Source: JALOLG01 sp963776935 (GTDB lineage: Bacteria > Actinomycetota > Acidimicrobiia > Acidimicrobiales > Ilumatobacteraceae). Taken from it: 64,000 nucleotides of DNA. This document shows positions 35,613 through 44,568 of this stretch, piece by piece (within the stretch, counting starts at the first letter, position 1; each line of letters opens with the position of its first letter). The position numbers and the translations under genes are program-made. The stretch is taken from the NCBI GenBank assembly GCA_963776935.1, contig CAVZOP010000003.1:186001-250000 (forward strand). Direction: 5' to 3'. The notes under the pieces were generated by a model. It was not told the origin of the DNA. It was given only the letters and a program-made list of their open reading frames with translations, and searched no databases.

Positions 35613-36490
35613 CACCCGTCCTCCCGGCACAGGGACGCCGATAATGCACGAAGCCGTAACCTCGCTCGTTGCGGCCGCGGACCTGCTCGACTTCGGCTCT
35701 TACCGGGTGCCCCATATCGCTCACCAAGCGCAGCGTGGAAGCGTGCCACCAATCGCCGCGTGGGTTCGGCCTTTGGTTGTGGGGCTGCGCTTAGCCCTCG
35801 CTGCTGTGAGACCGGCCGAGCGGGCGACCCGACCAGGAGAACGATGGAGGCCACCCAGTTCACCACCAAGGCAACTCAACATGTCCACCTGGGATGCGTT
35901 CGTGGCGTTGGTGGAAGCCAACGGCGGCATCTTCGGCGGCTGCTGGTGCATGGGCTTCCATCCCGAGGAACCACCCACCTCGACGCCCCCCAGCCGCACC
36001 GGGAGCAGAAACTCGACCGTGTCCGGGCCGGGACCACGCACGCGGCCCTCGTCTTCGACGGCGATGACTGCGTCGGCTGGTGCCAGTTCGGGCCGCCCGA
36101 CGAGAACTTTGCATCAAGAACCGCAAGGAGTACGAAAAGCAGCTGGACGAGCTGCCCGACTGGCGGATCGCCTGCTGCTTCGTCGGCAAGGGCCATCGCC
36201 GCCAAGGAGTTGTGGCCGCCGCGCTCGCCGGCGCGTGCGAACTGATCGCCAGTCTCGGCGTGGACCGTCGAGGGCTACCCGGAACCCGCCGGCGACGTGC
36301 CCGCCGGCTTCCTCTACCACGGTGTGCGCTCGACCTTCGAACACGCGGGGTTCCGCGGTGGACCGCAAGATCGGCAAGCACCGCTGGGTCGTCACCACCC
36401 ACGTGGCCCCATCGTGACCGGCGGAGGCTGCCACCAAACGCCTCCTCCAGGTCGCTGATATGCGCCGGGTGCGTCCGGACGGTCCGCTAG
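35613..36490. repeat. 0.88-kb dispersed duplication, copy 1 (degraded)
   Basis: Nearly the same as 55758-56636. Identity begins at CCCGCACCCGTCCTCCCGGC and runs through the promoter region and the acetyltransferase gene to GGTGCGTCCGGACGGTCCGC, inside repeat C. Differences are mostly small indels. The sequence diverges outside both ends. Confidence 0.85.
35844..36417 (+). pseudogene. GNAT acetyltransferase, degraded paralogue
   Basis: The same gene as 55988-56605, but with one-base changes that break the frame near 35872 (insertion), 35962 (deletion), 36105 and 36260. Pieces such as LDAPQPHREQKLDRVRAGTT and AALVFDGDDCVGWCQFGPPD and KIGKHRWVVTTHVAPS remain readable. It is therefore the decayed copy of a duplicated unit. 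Confidence 0.75.
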
Positions 36491-36555
36491 CTGTGACGAC
36501 CGGACACGTTGTCCCTGGCGTGGTGGTGTTCGTGGCTGCGGTTTGAGGTGAGCCG

Positions 36556-36600
36556 TCCTTGCGAGGCTGTGGGTCTTCGACAACTCACATCTCGCAAGGG
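36556..36600. repeat. Inverted repeat near transposase remnant
   Basis: CCTTGCGAG and CTCGCAAGG form perfect 9-base arms around about 27 bases, just before the IS481-like reading frame. This could be the left end of that element or its promoter hairpin. Confidence 0.5.
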
Positions 36601-36608
36601 GAGGACTC

Positions 36609-36815
36609 GTGTCCAACGTTAGAACCCAGCATCCGAACGGGGCCCTGACTCCGCGAGGGCGGCGTGCGGATGGTGGGCCTGCGTGCTGGAGCAGCGCTGG
36701 TTGATCGAGGCCGACCGCCGACCGGTTCCAGGTCGACGCGAAGACGGTGCGCAAGTGGCGTAACCGGTTCGTCGCCGCCGGCGGCGCCATCCTCGACCAA
36801 ACCTTCGGTCGTGCC
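36609..36815 (+). pseudogene. IS481-type transposase, N-terminal remnant
   Basis: Across frames the sequence reads ALTPRGRRRM, VLEQRWLIEA, DRFQVDAKTVRKWRNRFVAA and GGAILDQTFG, the helix-turn-helix start typical of IS481 transposases ('LTPxxRxRxxxxVxxxxW ... AAxxFxVxxxTxxKWxxRY'). The catalytic domain is missing. A shifted and truncated remnant. Confidence 0.5.
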
Positions 36816-36928
36816 ATCGAGCGCCGAGATCCGCTGTTAGCGGGCGGCGCGATTCCGACAGCGTGGCGCGAACCTGACGAGCGCCAGGACCCGCACTTCC
36901 CGAAGATGCTGGCGGCTCGATCGTGTGG

Positions 36929-37928
36929 TCATGAGCACGCGGCGAGCCGGGTGGGTGGGGCGGCGGTCTCGACGGCGGCGAGCACGGCGTCGGGAGCGTC
37001 CGGGCCGACGCACACAGCGACGATGTCGGCGCGTTGGTCCCACGGGGCGAGCTGACCGGCGATGGCGTGTCGGTCGCCGATGGCGGCGAGTTGGTCGACA
37101 AGCGGGTCGGCTTCGCGCGGCCAGTCGAGGGCGCCGGGTGCTGGGCGGGGGTTGGCCGCCCGTATGGCGCGGACCTCGTCGTGGTAGCCGAGTGAGGCGA
37201 CGAAGTCGGGATAGAGGGGGCCCATGCCGGTGAGGTACCAGCCGACGAGCTGCTCGGCGGCTCGCTGACCGTTGTTGCCGACGGCGACCACCGGGCCGGC
37301 GATGAGGGTGGGATCCCCAGGCGCCGCGGCGGCTGCGGTCGAGCGGACGGTGTCGATGCGGTCGAGGGGGACGAGGGCGGGGTACCAGCCGTCGGCGCCG
37401 CGCATCGCCGTGGCGGTGGCGCGTGGGGCCGAGGGCGGCGACCCAGATCGGCAGGTCGGGTCGGGCGGACACACCGAGGCGTAGGCCGCGGCCGCCACCG
37501 GTGGGTGTGATGCGTTCGCCGTCGAGCAGGGTGCGGACCTGGCTGAGGGTGTGGGCGAGCCGGGCGGCGGGCCGGTGGAAGGCGACGTCGTGGAACTGTT
37601 GGGCCAGGGTTGGGGTGCTGGTGCCGAGGCCGAGGGTGAACCGTCCGCCGGAGAGGTCGTCGAGGGTGGCGGCCATCATGGCGATCGTGGCGGGGCTGCG
37701 TCCCCAGATCGATGTGATGCCGGTGGCGATGCGGATGCGGGTGGTCTTGAGGGCGATCTCGGCGAGGACGACGCCGGCGTCGAACCCCCACCCTTCGGGG
37801 ATGAGGACGGTGTGGTAGCCGAGCTGGTCGGCGAGGACGGCGGTGTCGACGATGAGATGGCGGCGCTGCTCCATCGGGGTGAACACGAGGGCCCGCTGGG
37901 GACGGGGATCGAGGCGGCGCAAGGTCAT
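36929..37928 (-). pseudogene. LLM-class F420-dependent oxidoreductase, one frameshift
   Basis: A ~333-residue luciferase-like monooxygenase family protein. Start MTLRRLDPRPQRALVFTPME; the barrel has LADQLGYHTVLIPEGWGFDA, IRIATGITSIWGRSPATIAM, LDDLSGGRFTLGLGTSTPTL and DLPIWVAALGP, then (other frame) MRGADGWYPALVPLDRIDTV and LIAGPVVAVGNNGQRAAEQL to the end. The shift is near 37420-37440. F420 is the likely cofactor by family. The stop is TGA at 36929-36931. Confidence 0.83.
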
Positions 37929-38151
37929 GATGTCGGCTCCTGGGCGATGGTGAACAAGGTGGAGGTGGCGGCGGCTCGTTCCGGCCGGCGCAAGGTCGAT
38001 GAGCGCGGCGGCGACGTTGATCATGTCGGCGTAGCGGTTTGTGGCGCGGCTGACGACCACCGCCGTGGCGTCGTCGGGCACCGTCTCGCGGACGTCGACG
38101 GCGAGCTCCCCGGTGACGATGCTGCCGTCGTCGTAGCTTGCTCACACAGTC
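37925..38151 (-). pseudogene. Unrecognised coding remnant upstream of LLM gene
   Basis: The minus strand reads DGSIVTGELAVDVRETVPDD then VVVSRATNRYADMINVAAAL, and after one shift ERAAATSTLFTIAQEPTS with a TGA that would overlap the LLM start as ATGA. There is no start codon except a GTG at 38081 and no family that I recognise. It may be the end of a decayed gene once coupled to the LLM gene. Confidence 0.3.
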
Positions 38152-38203
38152 GAGTAGCTGCCGGGTCTCGTGGAGTTGTTGTGATCGCGGTCGATCTTGC
38201 TCG

Positions 38204-38869
38204 TCAGGCGTGGGCGGTGCCGGCGATGTGGGTGTTGAAGGGGACGAAGGGGGTGTGGAGTCGGTAGGGCTCGATGTCGACGCTGGCGAACCCGGCGGCG
38301 CGGATGAGGCCCTCGAGGTCTCGTTCGCACGAGCACCCTTCGAACGTCCAGGCCCACGCACGACGCAGCGCCCGTTGCAGGGTGCGGGTGGGTGTGCCGG
38401 CTGGCGCGGCGACGTGTTCGACGAAGTGGTAGGTGCCGCCGGGTCGCAGGATGCGGCGGATCTCGGCGAGGACGTCGGCAGGGTCGGTCACCGAGCAGAG
38501 CACGAGTGAGGAGATCACGCTGTCGACGCTGTGGTCGGGCAGGTCGGTGCGCTCGGCGACACGGTCGTGGAGGTCAAGGTGCACGCCTCTGCGTTCGGCG
38601 GCGGTCTGCAGCCGTCGGTGCATGTGGGGGTTCGGTTCGATGGCGACGAGCGTCGTCCCGGGAGACAGGTAGCGGAGGTTCGCACCGACTCCGGAGCCGA
38701 GCTCGACGACCTGCTGGGGCAGCTCGCCGAAGACGCGCCGTTTGTGCTTGCGGAGGTTCCACTCGAGGTACGGGCCCATCAGGCTGAAGAACGCGGCGTT
38801 GAAGCGGCCACGCGCCCCGTGCACCTCGAACCCCGTCGCGGGTGACATGGCCATTTCGGAATCGATCAC
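38204..38869 (-). CDS. Class I SAM-dependent methyltransferase
   Basis: A 221-residue protein. Motif I VVELGSGVGANLRYL, then VAIEPNPHMHRRLQ (acidic end of strand 2), DLPDHSVDSVISSLVLCSV (motif post-I/II) and RRILRPGGTYHFVEHV (motif III) are all present. The close match of VELGSGVGAN...EPNPHM with the Ubie/phospholipid and 'METTL7-like' group suggests a small lipid or thiol acceptor, but this is not shown. GTG at 38869 has AGGA six bases upstream; two ATGs follow within seven codons. Confidence 0.87.
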   Translation of the reverse strand: MIDSEMAMSPATGFEVHGARGRFNAAFFSLMGPYLEWNLRKHKRRVFGELPQQVVELGSGVGANLRYLSPGTTLVAIEPNPHMHRRLQTAAERRGVHLDLHDRVAERTDLPDHSVDSVISSLVLCSVTDPADVLAEIRRILRPGGTYHFVEHVAAPAGTPTRTLQRALRRAWAWTFEGCSCERDLEGLIRAAGFASVDIEPYRLHTPFVPFNTHIAGTAHA

Positions 38870-38965
38870 AGAAGGTCCTGACGTCGGATGTAGGTGGTCC
38901 CTGGCACTGTGCGCCGATCCGGCCGGCATGTCAGGCGTGGAACTACCCCAACGTCGAAGAACCTG

Positions 38966-40003
38966 TCAGGGCCGATCGCGCTGAGCGACGTACCAAGCAG
39001 CGACCTGGGCACGAGACCGGAACCCCAGGCGTAGGCGGATCCGTTCGACGTGACCCTCGGCAGAGCGCTCGTCAATCCCCAGCCGCGTCGCGATCTCCCG
39101 GTTGGTGCACCCTTGGCTCACCAGTCCCGCCACCTCGCGTTGGCGAGCCGTCAGCACGTCGGCGCGACGCCGTGGTGGCGGGAGGCCAAGGAACCGGTGG
39201 ACCACGCGCACCAGCTCATGCGAGTCGCCTGCGTACGGGAGATGCGATCGGCCCGGCAGGACCACGAGCTCCGCACCGCTGACGCCGCGAGCGAGCGCTT
39301 CGCCCTGGGCGACGGGTGCGGCCCGATCGTCGGCTCGGTGCACCACCAAGGTCGGGGCCCGCACCTCGGCGAGCAGGTCGCTGACGTCGAGCTCGTAGCT
39401 CAACGCCAGCAACGCTCGGGCGGTGGCGGCGCTGGAGCAGGCCCGCTGGTAGCGAGCGAGCTCGGCACGAGTCGCGCTGTCGGCGTCGGGGGCGAAGATG
39501 TCGGTCAACACGTCCGAACCCAGTCCCCAGTGCGACTCGATCAGCCCCAAGACGTGGTTCCGCACGGTCGCCGGGGACAACTCAGCCCCGCGTGCCCACC
39601 CGCCGTACAGCACCAACCGCCGGACAGTGTCGGGGTGCGCCGCCGCCCACGCCACGGCCACCGACGCCCCCATCGACGTGCCCATCAGATCGAACGGTTC
39701 CGTCCCGAGCGTCGCGACGACCGCCGCGAGCTGCTCGAGCTCCAAGGCCAACGACGGTGGCCGTGCCGTTGCCGCCGACAACCCGCAGCCCACACGGTCG
39801 TAACGCACGAGTCGACACCCCTGCGCCAACGCCTCGTAGAACACCCGCTCCGCCGGCAGCTCCCAGCTCAGCTCCAGATGCGAGAGCCAACCCATCACAT
39901 ACACCATCGGCCGGCCCGCACCGACCGAGGCGTACGACACGCCAGTGCCATCGGCCAGCATCACCCGACCGAGCCGCTGCTGCACCGCACCATTGTTGTT
40001 CAC
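38966..40003 (-). CDS. Alpha/beta-hydrolase fused to LuxR-type HTH
   Basis: A 345-residue protein. Residues 1-275 form an alpha/beta-hydrolase domain: VYVMGWLSHLELSWELP, RLVRYDRVGCGLS, DLMGTSMGASVAVAWA (nucleophile elbow G-T-S-M-G), PTLVVHRADDRAAP (acid) and LPGRSHLPY (His). Residues 285-345 are a LuxR/GerE helix-turn-helix: LTARQREVAGLVSQGCTNRE then IATRLGIDERSAEGHVERIR. The full catalytic set suggests a regulator that binds or cleaves a small ester-like signal. This fusion is known in actinobacteria. GTG start. Confidence 0.87.
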   Translation of the reverse strand: MNNNGAVQQRLGRVMLADGTGVSYASVGAGRPMVYVMGWLSHLELSWELPAERVFYEALAQGCRLVRYDRVGCGLSAATARPPSLALELEQLAAVVATLGTEPFDLMGTSMGASVAVAWAAAHPDTVRRLVLYGGWARGAELSPATVRNHVLGLIESHWGLGSDVLTDIFAPDADSATRAELARYQRACSSAATARALLALSYELDVSDLLAEVRAPTLVVHRADDRAAPVAQGEALARGVSGAELVVLPGRSHLPYAGDSHELVRVVHRFLGLPPPRRRADVLTARQREVAGLVSQGCTNREIATRLGIDERSAEGHVERIRLRLGFRSRAQVAAWYVAQRDRP

Positions 40004-40438
40004 ACCAGCGCCGCGACCCCGGTCAGGCTCACGGCCCGATCACTCGGGATGCCACACGGAGCCCCCGACGCACCGGCGGGAGGCCGGCTCTCGGCGTCGG
40101 GCGGGCACAGTCGCTGAACATGCTGGCGGGGTCCGCAAACGTCGGGGATATTCCCGGCTCGCCGTGTCCTCCAACGCTGGCTCGAGGACGAAGCGCCGAG
40201 GCGATTCGTTCGGCTCGCGTCATGCCGAAAGCTGAGCCGTCGTTCGGTCGCGTCGTTCTGTGCTAGATCCCGAACGCCGATCGCCGAATCAGGGCGCACG
40301 CCGGAGTCATAGGCGCACTCGCTCGCCGCGAGGCAGCAGGAGAGGATCCACACCTCGCACCCCCGGCACACACGGGCGTCGGACGGGTCGGTGGAGGACT
40401 CACACAACCGCCCGGCAGGCGCGGACGATACTGGTCCG
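40004..40438. other. Repeat-containing intergenic region
   Basis: About 435 bases without a gene. It holds repeat B copy 1 (GAAGCGCCGAGGCGATTCG to GTCGTTCTGTGCTAG, 40190-40265), which has a relative at 58285-58375, and TCCTCCAACGCTGGCTCGAG, a variant of the AACGCCGG core. Confidence 0.5.
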
Positions 40439-41035
40439 ATGGCCAACCACGCGGTCAACGTGCTCATGCTCGGCGCGCCGGGATCGGGCAAGGGCACGCA
40501 GGGCAAACGGCTCGCCGAACGCTACAGCGTGCCCCACCTGTCGAGTGGCGAACTGCTCCGTGTTCACGTGGGTGCGGGCACCGAATTCGGCCGGGCTGCC
40601 GATGGCGCGATGCGTCGAGGCGACTTGATCGCCGACGACGTCGTGATCGCCATCGTCCTCGAAACCGTGCTCGGCCCTGACGCCGGCAACGGGTTCGTCC
40701 TCGACGGATTCCCACGCACGGTGCCGCAGGCGACGGCTGCCTACGAGGTGGCCAGCCGCCACGGCATCACCCTCAACGCCGTCGTGCTGCTCGACCTCCC
40801 GCTCGACCTGCTCACGGACCGCCTCACCGCGAGGGGCGAGCAGACGGGCCGCGCCGACGACACGCTGGACACCATCCGCCACCGCATCGAGGTCTACCTC
40901 GACAGGACCCTGCCGCTCGTCGACTACTACGCCGGCCGCCGCATCCTGTGCCGCGTCGACGCCACCGGCACGATTGACGAGGTCACCGCCCGAGTGTTCG
41001 CCGCCGTCGACAACCAACTGACCGCCGCGACGTGA
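40439..41035 (+). CDS. adk: Adenylate kinase (short, LID-less form)
   Basis: A 198-residue nucleoside monophosphate kinase. The P-loop is LMLGAPGSGKGTQGKRLAER, the AMP site is VPHLSSGELLR and FVLDGFPRTVPQATA (D-G-F-P-R-T), and the region after LTDRLTARGEQTGRADD is short, as in actinobacterial adenylate kinases lacking the long zinc LID. It converts ATP + AMP to 2 ADP. It is not next to secY as the housekeeping copy usually is, so it is probably a second adenylate kinase. ATG at 40439 is the family start; a GTG at 40391 would add 16 unlikely residues. Confidence 0.87.
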   Translation: MANHAVNVLMLGAPGSGKGTQGKRLAERYSVPHLSSGELLRVHVGAGTEFGRAADGAMRRGDLIADDVVIAIVLETVLGPDAGNGFVLDGFPRTVPQATAAYEVASRHGITLNAVVLLDLPLDLLTDRLTARGEQTGRADDTLDTIRHRIEVYLDRTLPLVDYYAGRRILCRVDATGTIDEVTARVFAAVDNQLTAAT

Positions 41036-41040
41036 CCATC

Positions 41041-41086
41041 ACCCAGACGGATGGGGATCCCACACCCAGACGGATCGGGATCCCAC
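41041..41086. repeat. Tandem 23-bp repeat, two units
   Basis: Two adjoining units, starting at 41041 and 41064, each beginning ACCCAGACGGAT and ending GGGATCCCAC, differ at one base. They lie directly after the adenylate kinase stop. GGGATCCC is itself palindromic. Confidence 0.8.
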
Positions 41087-41550
41087 ACCTCCGTGAGCGA
41101 TCCCTTGCGCCCAGCGATCGGACCGTACCCACAACGAGGGGATGAGCACGACGGCATGAGCTTCCGACTGTCACCGACGCACACCCCACGTCGGGTCGCG
41201 AACAACCAAGCATGACCGGCACGACGCCGCAGCCAGTCATTCGCGCCTCCGAGACACGATGCCGTCAGCCACACGAGGATCCGCTTGCGCAGCGATAGAC
41301 GGGGCGCGGCAATTGTCCGTAGAGAGCTGCCGAGACGTGAATCTCAGCCCGACGTCAGATCGTGTCGCCCCACAAGCCGCGAGTCGACGCAAACGACGGG
41401 GATGACGCACCCACCGAGTGCCCTTGATCGCCGGGACCGTGGCGCTGATCTGTGCGGCTACCTCCGCACGGTCAGGTAGCGCATCACGGCAGTTCTGGGC
41501 GCCACCACCCGCAGCGATCTGAGTAGTTTCAACGCATCGCCTGGATGCGA
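41087..41550. other. Intergenic with repeat C copy 2
   Basis: If the surface-protein gene ends at 41551 (see that entry) this stretch has no gene. It contains repeat C at 41443-41503, with a clear hairpin GTGCGG-CTACCT-CCGCAC. Confidence 0.5.
41443..41503. repeat. Dispersed repeat C, copy 2
   Basis: Starts CGCTGATCTGTGCGGCTAC and ends GCATCACGGCAG then TTCTGGGCGCC. It contains GTGCGG/CCGCAC arms around CTACCT. Best-preserved copy of the family. Confidence 0.7.
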
Positions 41551-42604
41551 TCACGGTGCCTTTCGCCGAGGCCGGGCCGACAGCCCGAGCAAAGTACCGC
41601 CGATTAGGACGCTGAGCAGAGCGACGGGTACGAGTGCACCGGTGTCGTTCCCGCTGTGGGCCAAGCGCCGCTGCGCGAGTTCCGCGGAATAGTGCTCGCA
41701 CTTGGTCCGGGCTGAGCAAACCGAGGCGAACCAGGTTGTTGCCGGGGGTGATGACGAACGCCAGGACCCGAGGGGGCGGATCGGGCAGTGCTTCTCCGGG
41801 TGCTAATGCGTTGACGGGCGGCGGATTCAGCGGTGTGGGTGCCGTCGTCGGCGGCGGTGTTCCGGTGGGCGGTGGACCTGATGTCGTGGTCGTACTGCCC
41901 GACACGGTGGTGGTCGTCGTCCCACCGGCGATCGTTGTCGTTGCCCCGCTACCGGCCGCGAGACCCGTGGTCGTCGTTTGGCCAGGCGTCGTCGTTGTCG
42001 ACGAGGTCGACGGCGCAGATGTTGTCGTCAGCGCCGGTGCCGGCGTTGTCGTGCTCGTCCCCACGGACGGCGAGGACGTAGACGACGACGTTGGCCCAGT
42101 GGTGGTCGTCGCGGCCGCAGTCGTTTCGGTCGTGATGGCGACGGTCGTGGTCGTCGACGTAGTAGTCGTGGTCGTTCCGTCGGGCGGCTCGATTGTCTCA
42201 TGGACGGCGCACCCAGCTTCGAGGACGGCTGATCCGGCGGGCCAGTTAAATCCGTCGAAGTGTTGTTGCCCGTTGTCGTAGTCGAACGGCGGGATGATGT
42301 CGCCCCACTTGCCGTTTTGGCCTGGGCCGACCTCGGGGAAGACTGGCCCGGTATGACTGCCGTGTCCCCCGCTGACGATCGCACCGACGGCGGTCGTGAC
42401 CAAGACGTACGGCTTGACGACCGAGGACGTTGCGTGACAGAACGAGGCCTGCTCCGCAGGCAGCTGCGCTGCGAGTCCCGTTGTCGTCGTCTGCTCGGGT
42501 GACGCGGCCGTTCTTGCTTCGGTTCGTGCCCCCTCCGGAGCAACAAAAAGCGACACGGCGAGGAACGCGACGACTGCGACACACAACAAGGCGGCTCGGC
42601 GCAC
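41551..42604 (-). pseudogene. Secreted Thr-rich wall-anchored protein, one shift before the anchor
   Basis: A signal peptide (ALLCVAVVAFLAVSLFVAP) precedes a compact domain with SFCHATSSVVKPYVLVTTA, GGHGSHTGP and DIIPPFDYDNGQQHFDGFNW, a 'CHATxSxxxPYVLI...GHGxH...DIIPPF' pattern common in actinobacterial surface proteins. A long Thr/Ser/Pro linker (residues ~150-270) follows, then ITPGNNLVRLGLLSPDQVRA. In the main frame the end is nonsense to 41237, but one base shift near 41675 gives LAHSGNDTGALVPVALLSVL, then IGGTLLGLSARPRRKAP and stop at 41551: a sorting signal of LAxTG type with hydrophobic span and basic tail. So it is probably sortase-anchored. Confidence 0.72.
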
Positions 42605-42667
42605 TGGCGCGAATCCTACGCCTCGAAGTGATGCGCCGGCCGACCATCACGCGAGCGGGTCCACTAG

Positions 42668-42738
42668 CGCAGAATGCCCGGAATGGGCGCACGCAGCAAC
42701 CTGTCGACGCGGACAGATCACCCGTGTAACGCCGGATC
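42668..42738. repeat. Dispersed palindromic repeat A, copy 3
   Basis: Starts CGCAGAATGCCCGGAATGGG and ends GTGTAACGCCGG, with GCGGACAGATCACCCG in the centre. A shorter relative of the copies at 9441 and 11422. Confidence 0.7.
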
Positions 42739-43424
42739 TGGGCGATACCCGACACTCGTCGTCGGGCGACGCCTTTGTCGGGTGACTTCATACCGGCGGT
42801 AGCGGACGCGGTGGCCCACGAATACCAGACGCGGATATCGGATCACCTCGTCGGGTCGACGATTGTCGTTCCGGGCGCCTGGCCCAACCGCGGCCTCGCC
42901 GCTGAAGTCCTGTCGCCACCGCCAAGCGCCGCCCAGCAGACGCTGGCCGAGTGTGAAGGGCGGGAGCGCACGGGAACGGCACGCGCCTCGGTCCGACTCG
43001 TGAGACGACGCCGCCCGCGACGATCGATGCCTCGACGCCGCCACGCGCGGTCCCTGGGGACCGGCTTCGATGGTTACGTCAGCTACATCGAGGACGGGCT
43101 CAGATAACGCGTCGGCAAAGCAAACCCGAGCCCCTCGTCGACCACGTCGTGGATACCCAGATTTGGACTTCAGAGATGTGTCGTACGCGGATGATGTGGA
43201 CGACACCTCGTGTCGTCCGTAGACGTGCGCAGCGAGACCGCTCTCCTCAACGGCAAGATCCGCGTCGTCGAGGTGGTGCGGTTCAAGGATTCCAGGACGG
43301 CGCGCCGTGGCTCGTCGCGTCCCGGCTGGCCTGTTCGGAACGAGCGATGCCGGTCTGGGCAGCGAAGCGCGGCGTTGTTGATGATCTTCGGGTTGGCTCC
43401 GAAGTCGTCAAGTTTCGCCGGCCC
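42739..43424. other. Repeat-rich intergenic region
   Basis: About 690 bases with no gene that I can support. ACCGGCGGTAGCGGACGCGG (42791) and GACGCGGATATCGGATC (42829) belong to the CGGACG repeat family. The part 43110-43424 may contain the lost end of the IS1380 element. Confidence 0.35.
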
Positions 43425-44566
43425 GTGGGCGCAGAGCACGAGTTGCAGCCAGGCGTGGTTGATCGCGAACGAGTGCGATGGCAGGTTGGTGAGACCGGTG
43501 GCTTTGGTGTCGCAGATCTGGCGTTCGACGCGGCCCGTGTCCGCGGTAGAGCGCTTCCAGGTAGGCGATGTCGGTGTCGGCCAGATCGGTGACGAACACT
43601 TGGTAGCGGTGCCCGTCGATGTCGCAGAAGGTGAGCTGGGCGCCGGGGTGTGGGAGTTCGCGGCGAGCGATCATCCGCATCCCGGACGGCCAGCTGCCGC
43701 GTGGGCTGGTGTCGAAGACGTCGGCGACGAGGTCGCTGATCTCGGCCACTTGGGCGTGGTCACGCCAGTCGCCGCCGTCGGCGGTGATCGCTGGTCGCCA
43801 CGCCTGTTTCGGCAGGTTGACAAGCACCGATGGCGATCTCGACGCTGAGCTGGTGACCGATCACGAACCGCACCTTGCGATCTCGGCACTCGTTGACGAA
43901 GCCATGCGACCAGCCCGCCGAGTCGGCGCGCACGATCACCTCATGCTCGCTCGGGTCGATCGGCAGCTGAGCGAGCGCATCGGCGAGCACGATCACGTGA
44001 TCGGTGGCGGTCCCGGACCCGGCGTTGCCTGGACGCAGCACACCGGCCAACGCTTCACCGGTGGCATCGAGATAGGCCAGCAACGGATGGAACCCGAACC
44101 CGCGCTTCTAGGTCGGCGCTGCCTGCTCCTTGTCGGAATGGGCGCCGACCGAGCGTGGCATCGATGTCGATCACGTAGAACCCCGGGTCGGCACCCGCCG
44201 CCCAGGCGTTCGCGCGCGCCTGCGGCACGCGCCGTCTTGATCCGCTCCAGCGCGTCGTCATCGACCGCTGCGAGCGTGCGCCACACCGTCGCATGCGACG
44301 CCACCGCGACCGAACAGATCGGGCTGATCGCGAAGCGTGGCGAGATCCGAGATCGTCTCGGAACCATCGGCGATCGCGACGGCCAGATCGGTCAGCACCT
44401 CACCACGATCATGACCCCGGCGACGCTGCTTGGTCGATGCCATCGCCGCCGACACCGCACTCGTCAACCCAACCGCGTCGGCGAGATCGGCCAGCAGCCG
44501 AGCACCGGCATGATTGGCGACACCGGTCCCGTCGCCCGTGACATTCAGCGCCGCACCACGCCGTCT
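43425..44566 (-). pseudogene. IS1380-family transposase, frameshifted and truncated
   Basis: On the minus strand the pieces LNVTGDGTGVANHAGARLLA, RRRGHDRGEVLTDLAVAIAD, DLATLRDQPDLFG, AWAAGADPGFYVIDIDATLG, LAYLDATGEALAGVLRPGNA, VIVRADSAGWSHGFVNECRD, RPAITADGGDWRDHAQVAEI and HPGAQLTFCDIDGHRYQVFV follow the order of IS1380 (DDE) transposases, in at least four frames. The end after HAWLQLVLCAHG is unlike the family, so about 90 C-terminal residues are missing. The element is dead as given. Confidence 0.8.
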
Positions 44567-44568
44567 AG

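Noticed and set aside
41237..41550. C-terminal 100 residues of the surface-protein frame
   Set aside because: Arg-rich sequence without similarity; the alternative frame gives a perfect sorting signal and stop at 41551.
42775..43107. A 110-residue plus-strand protein
   Set aside because: It starts inside a repeat cluster, the second half is almost pure Arg, and no family pattern is visible.
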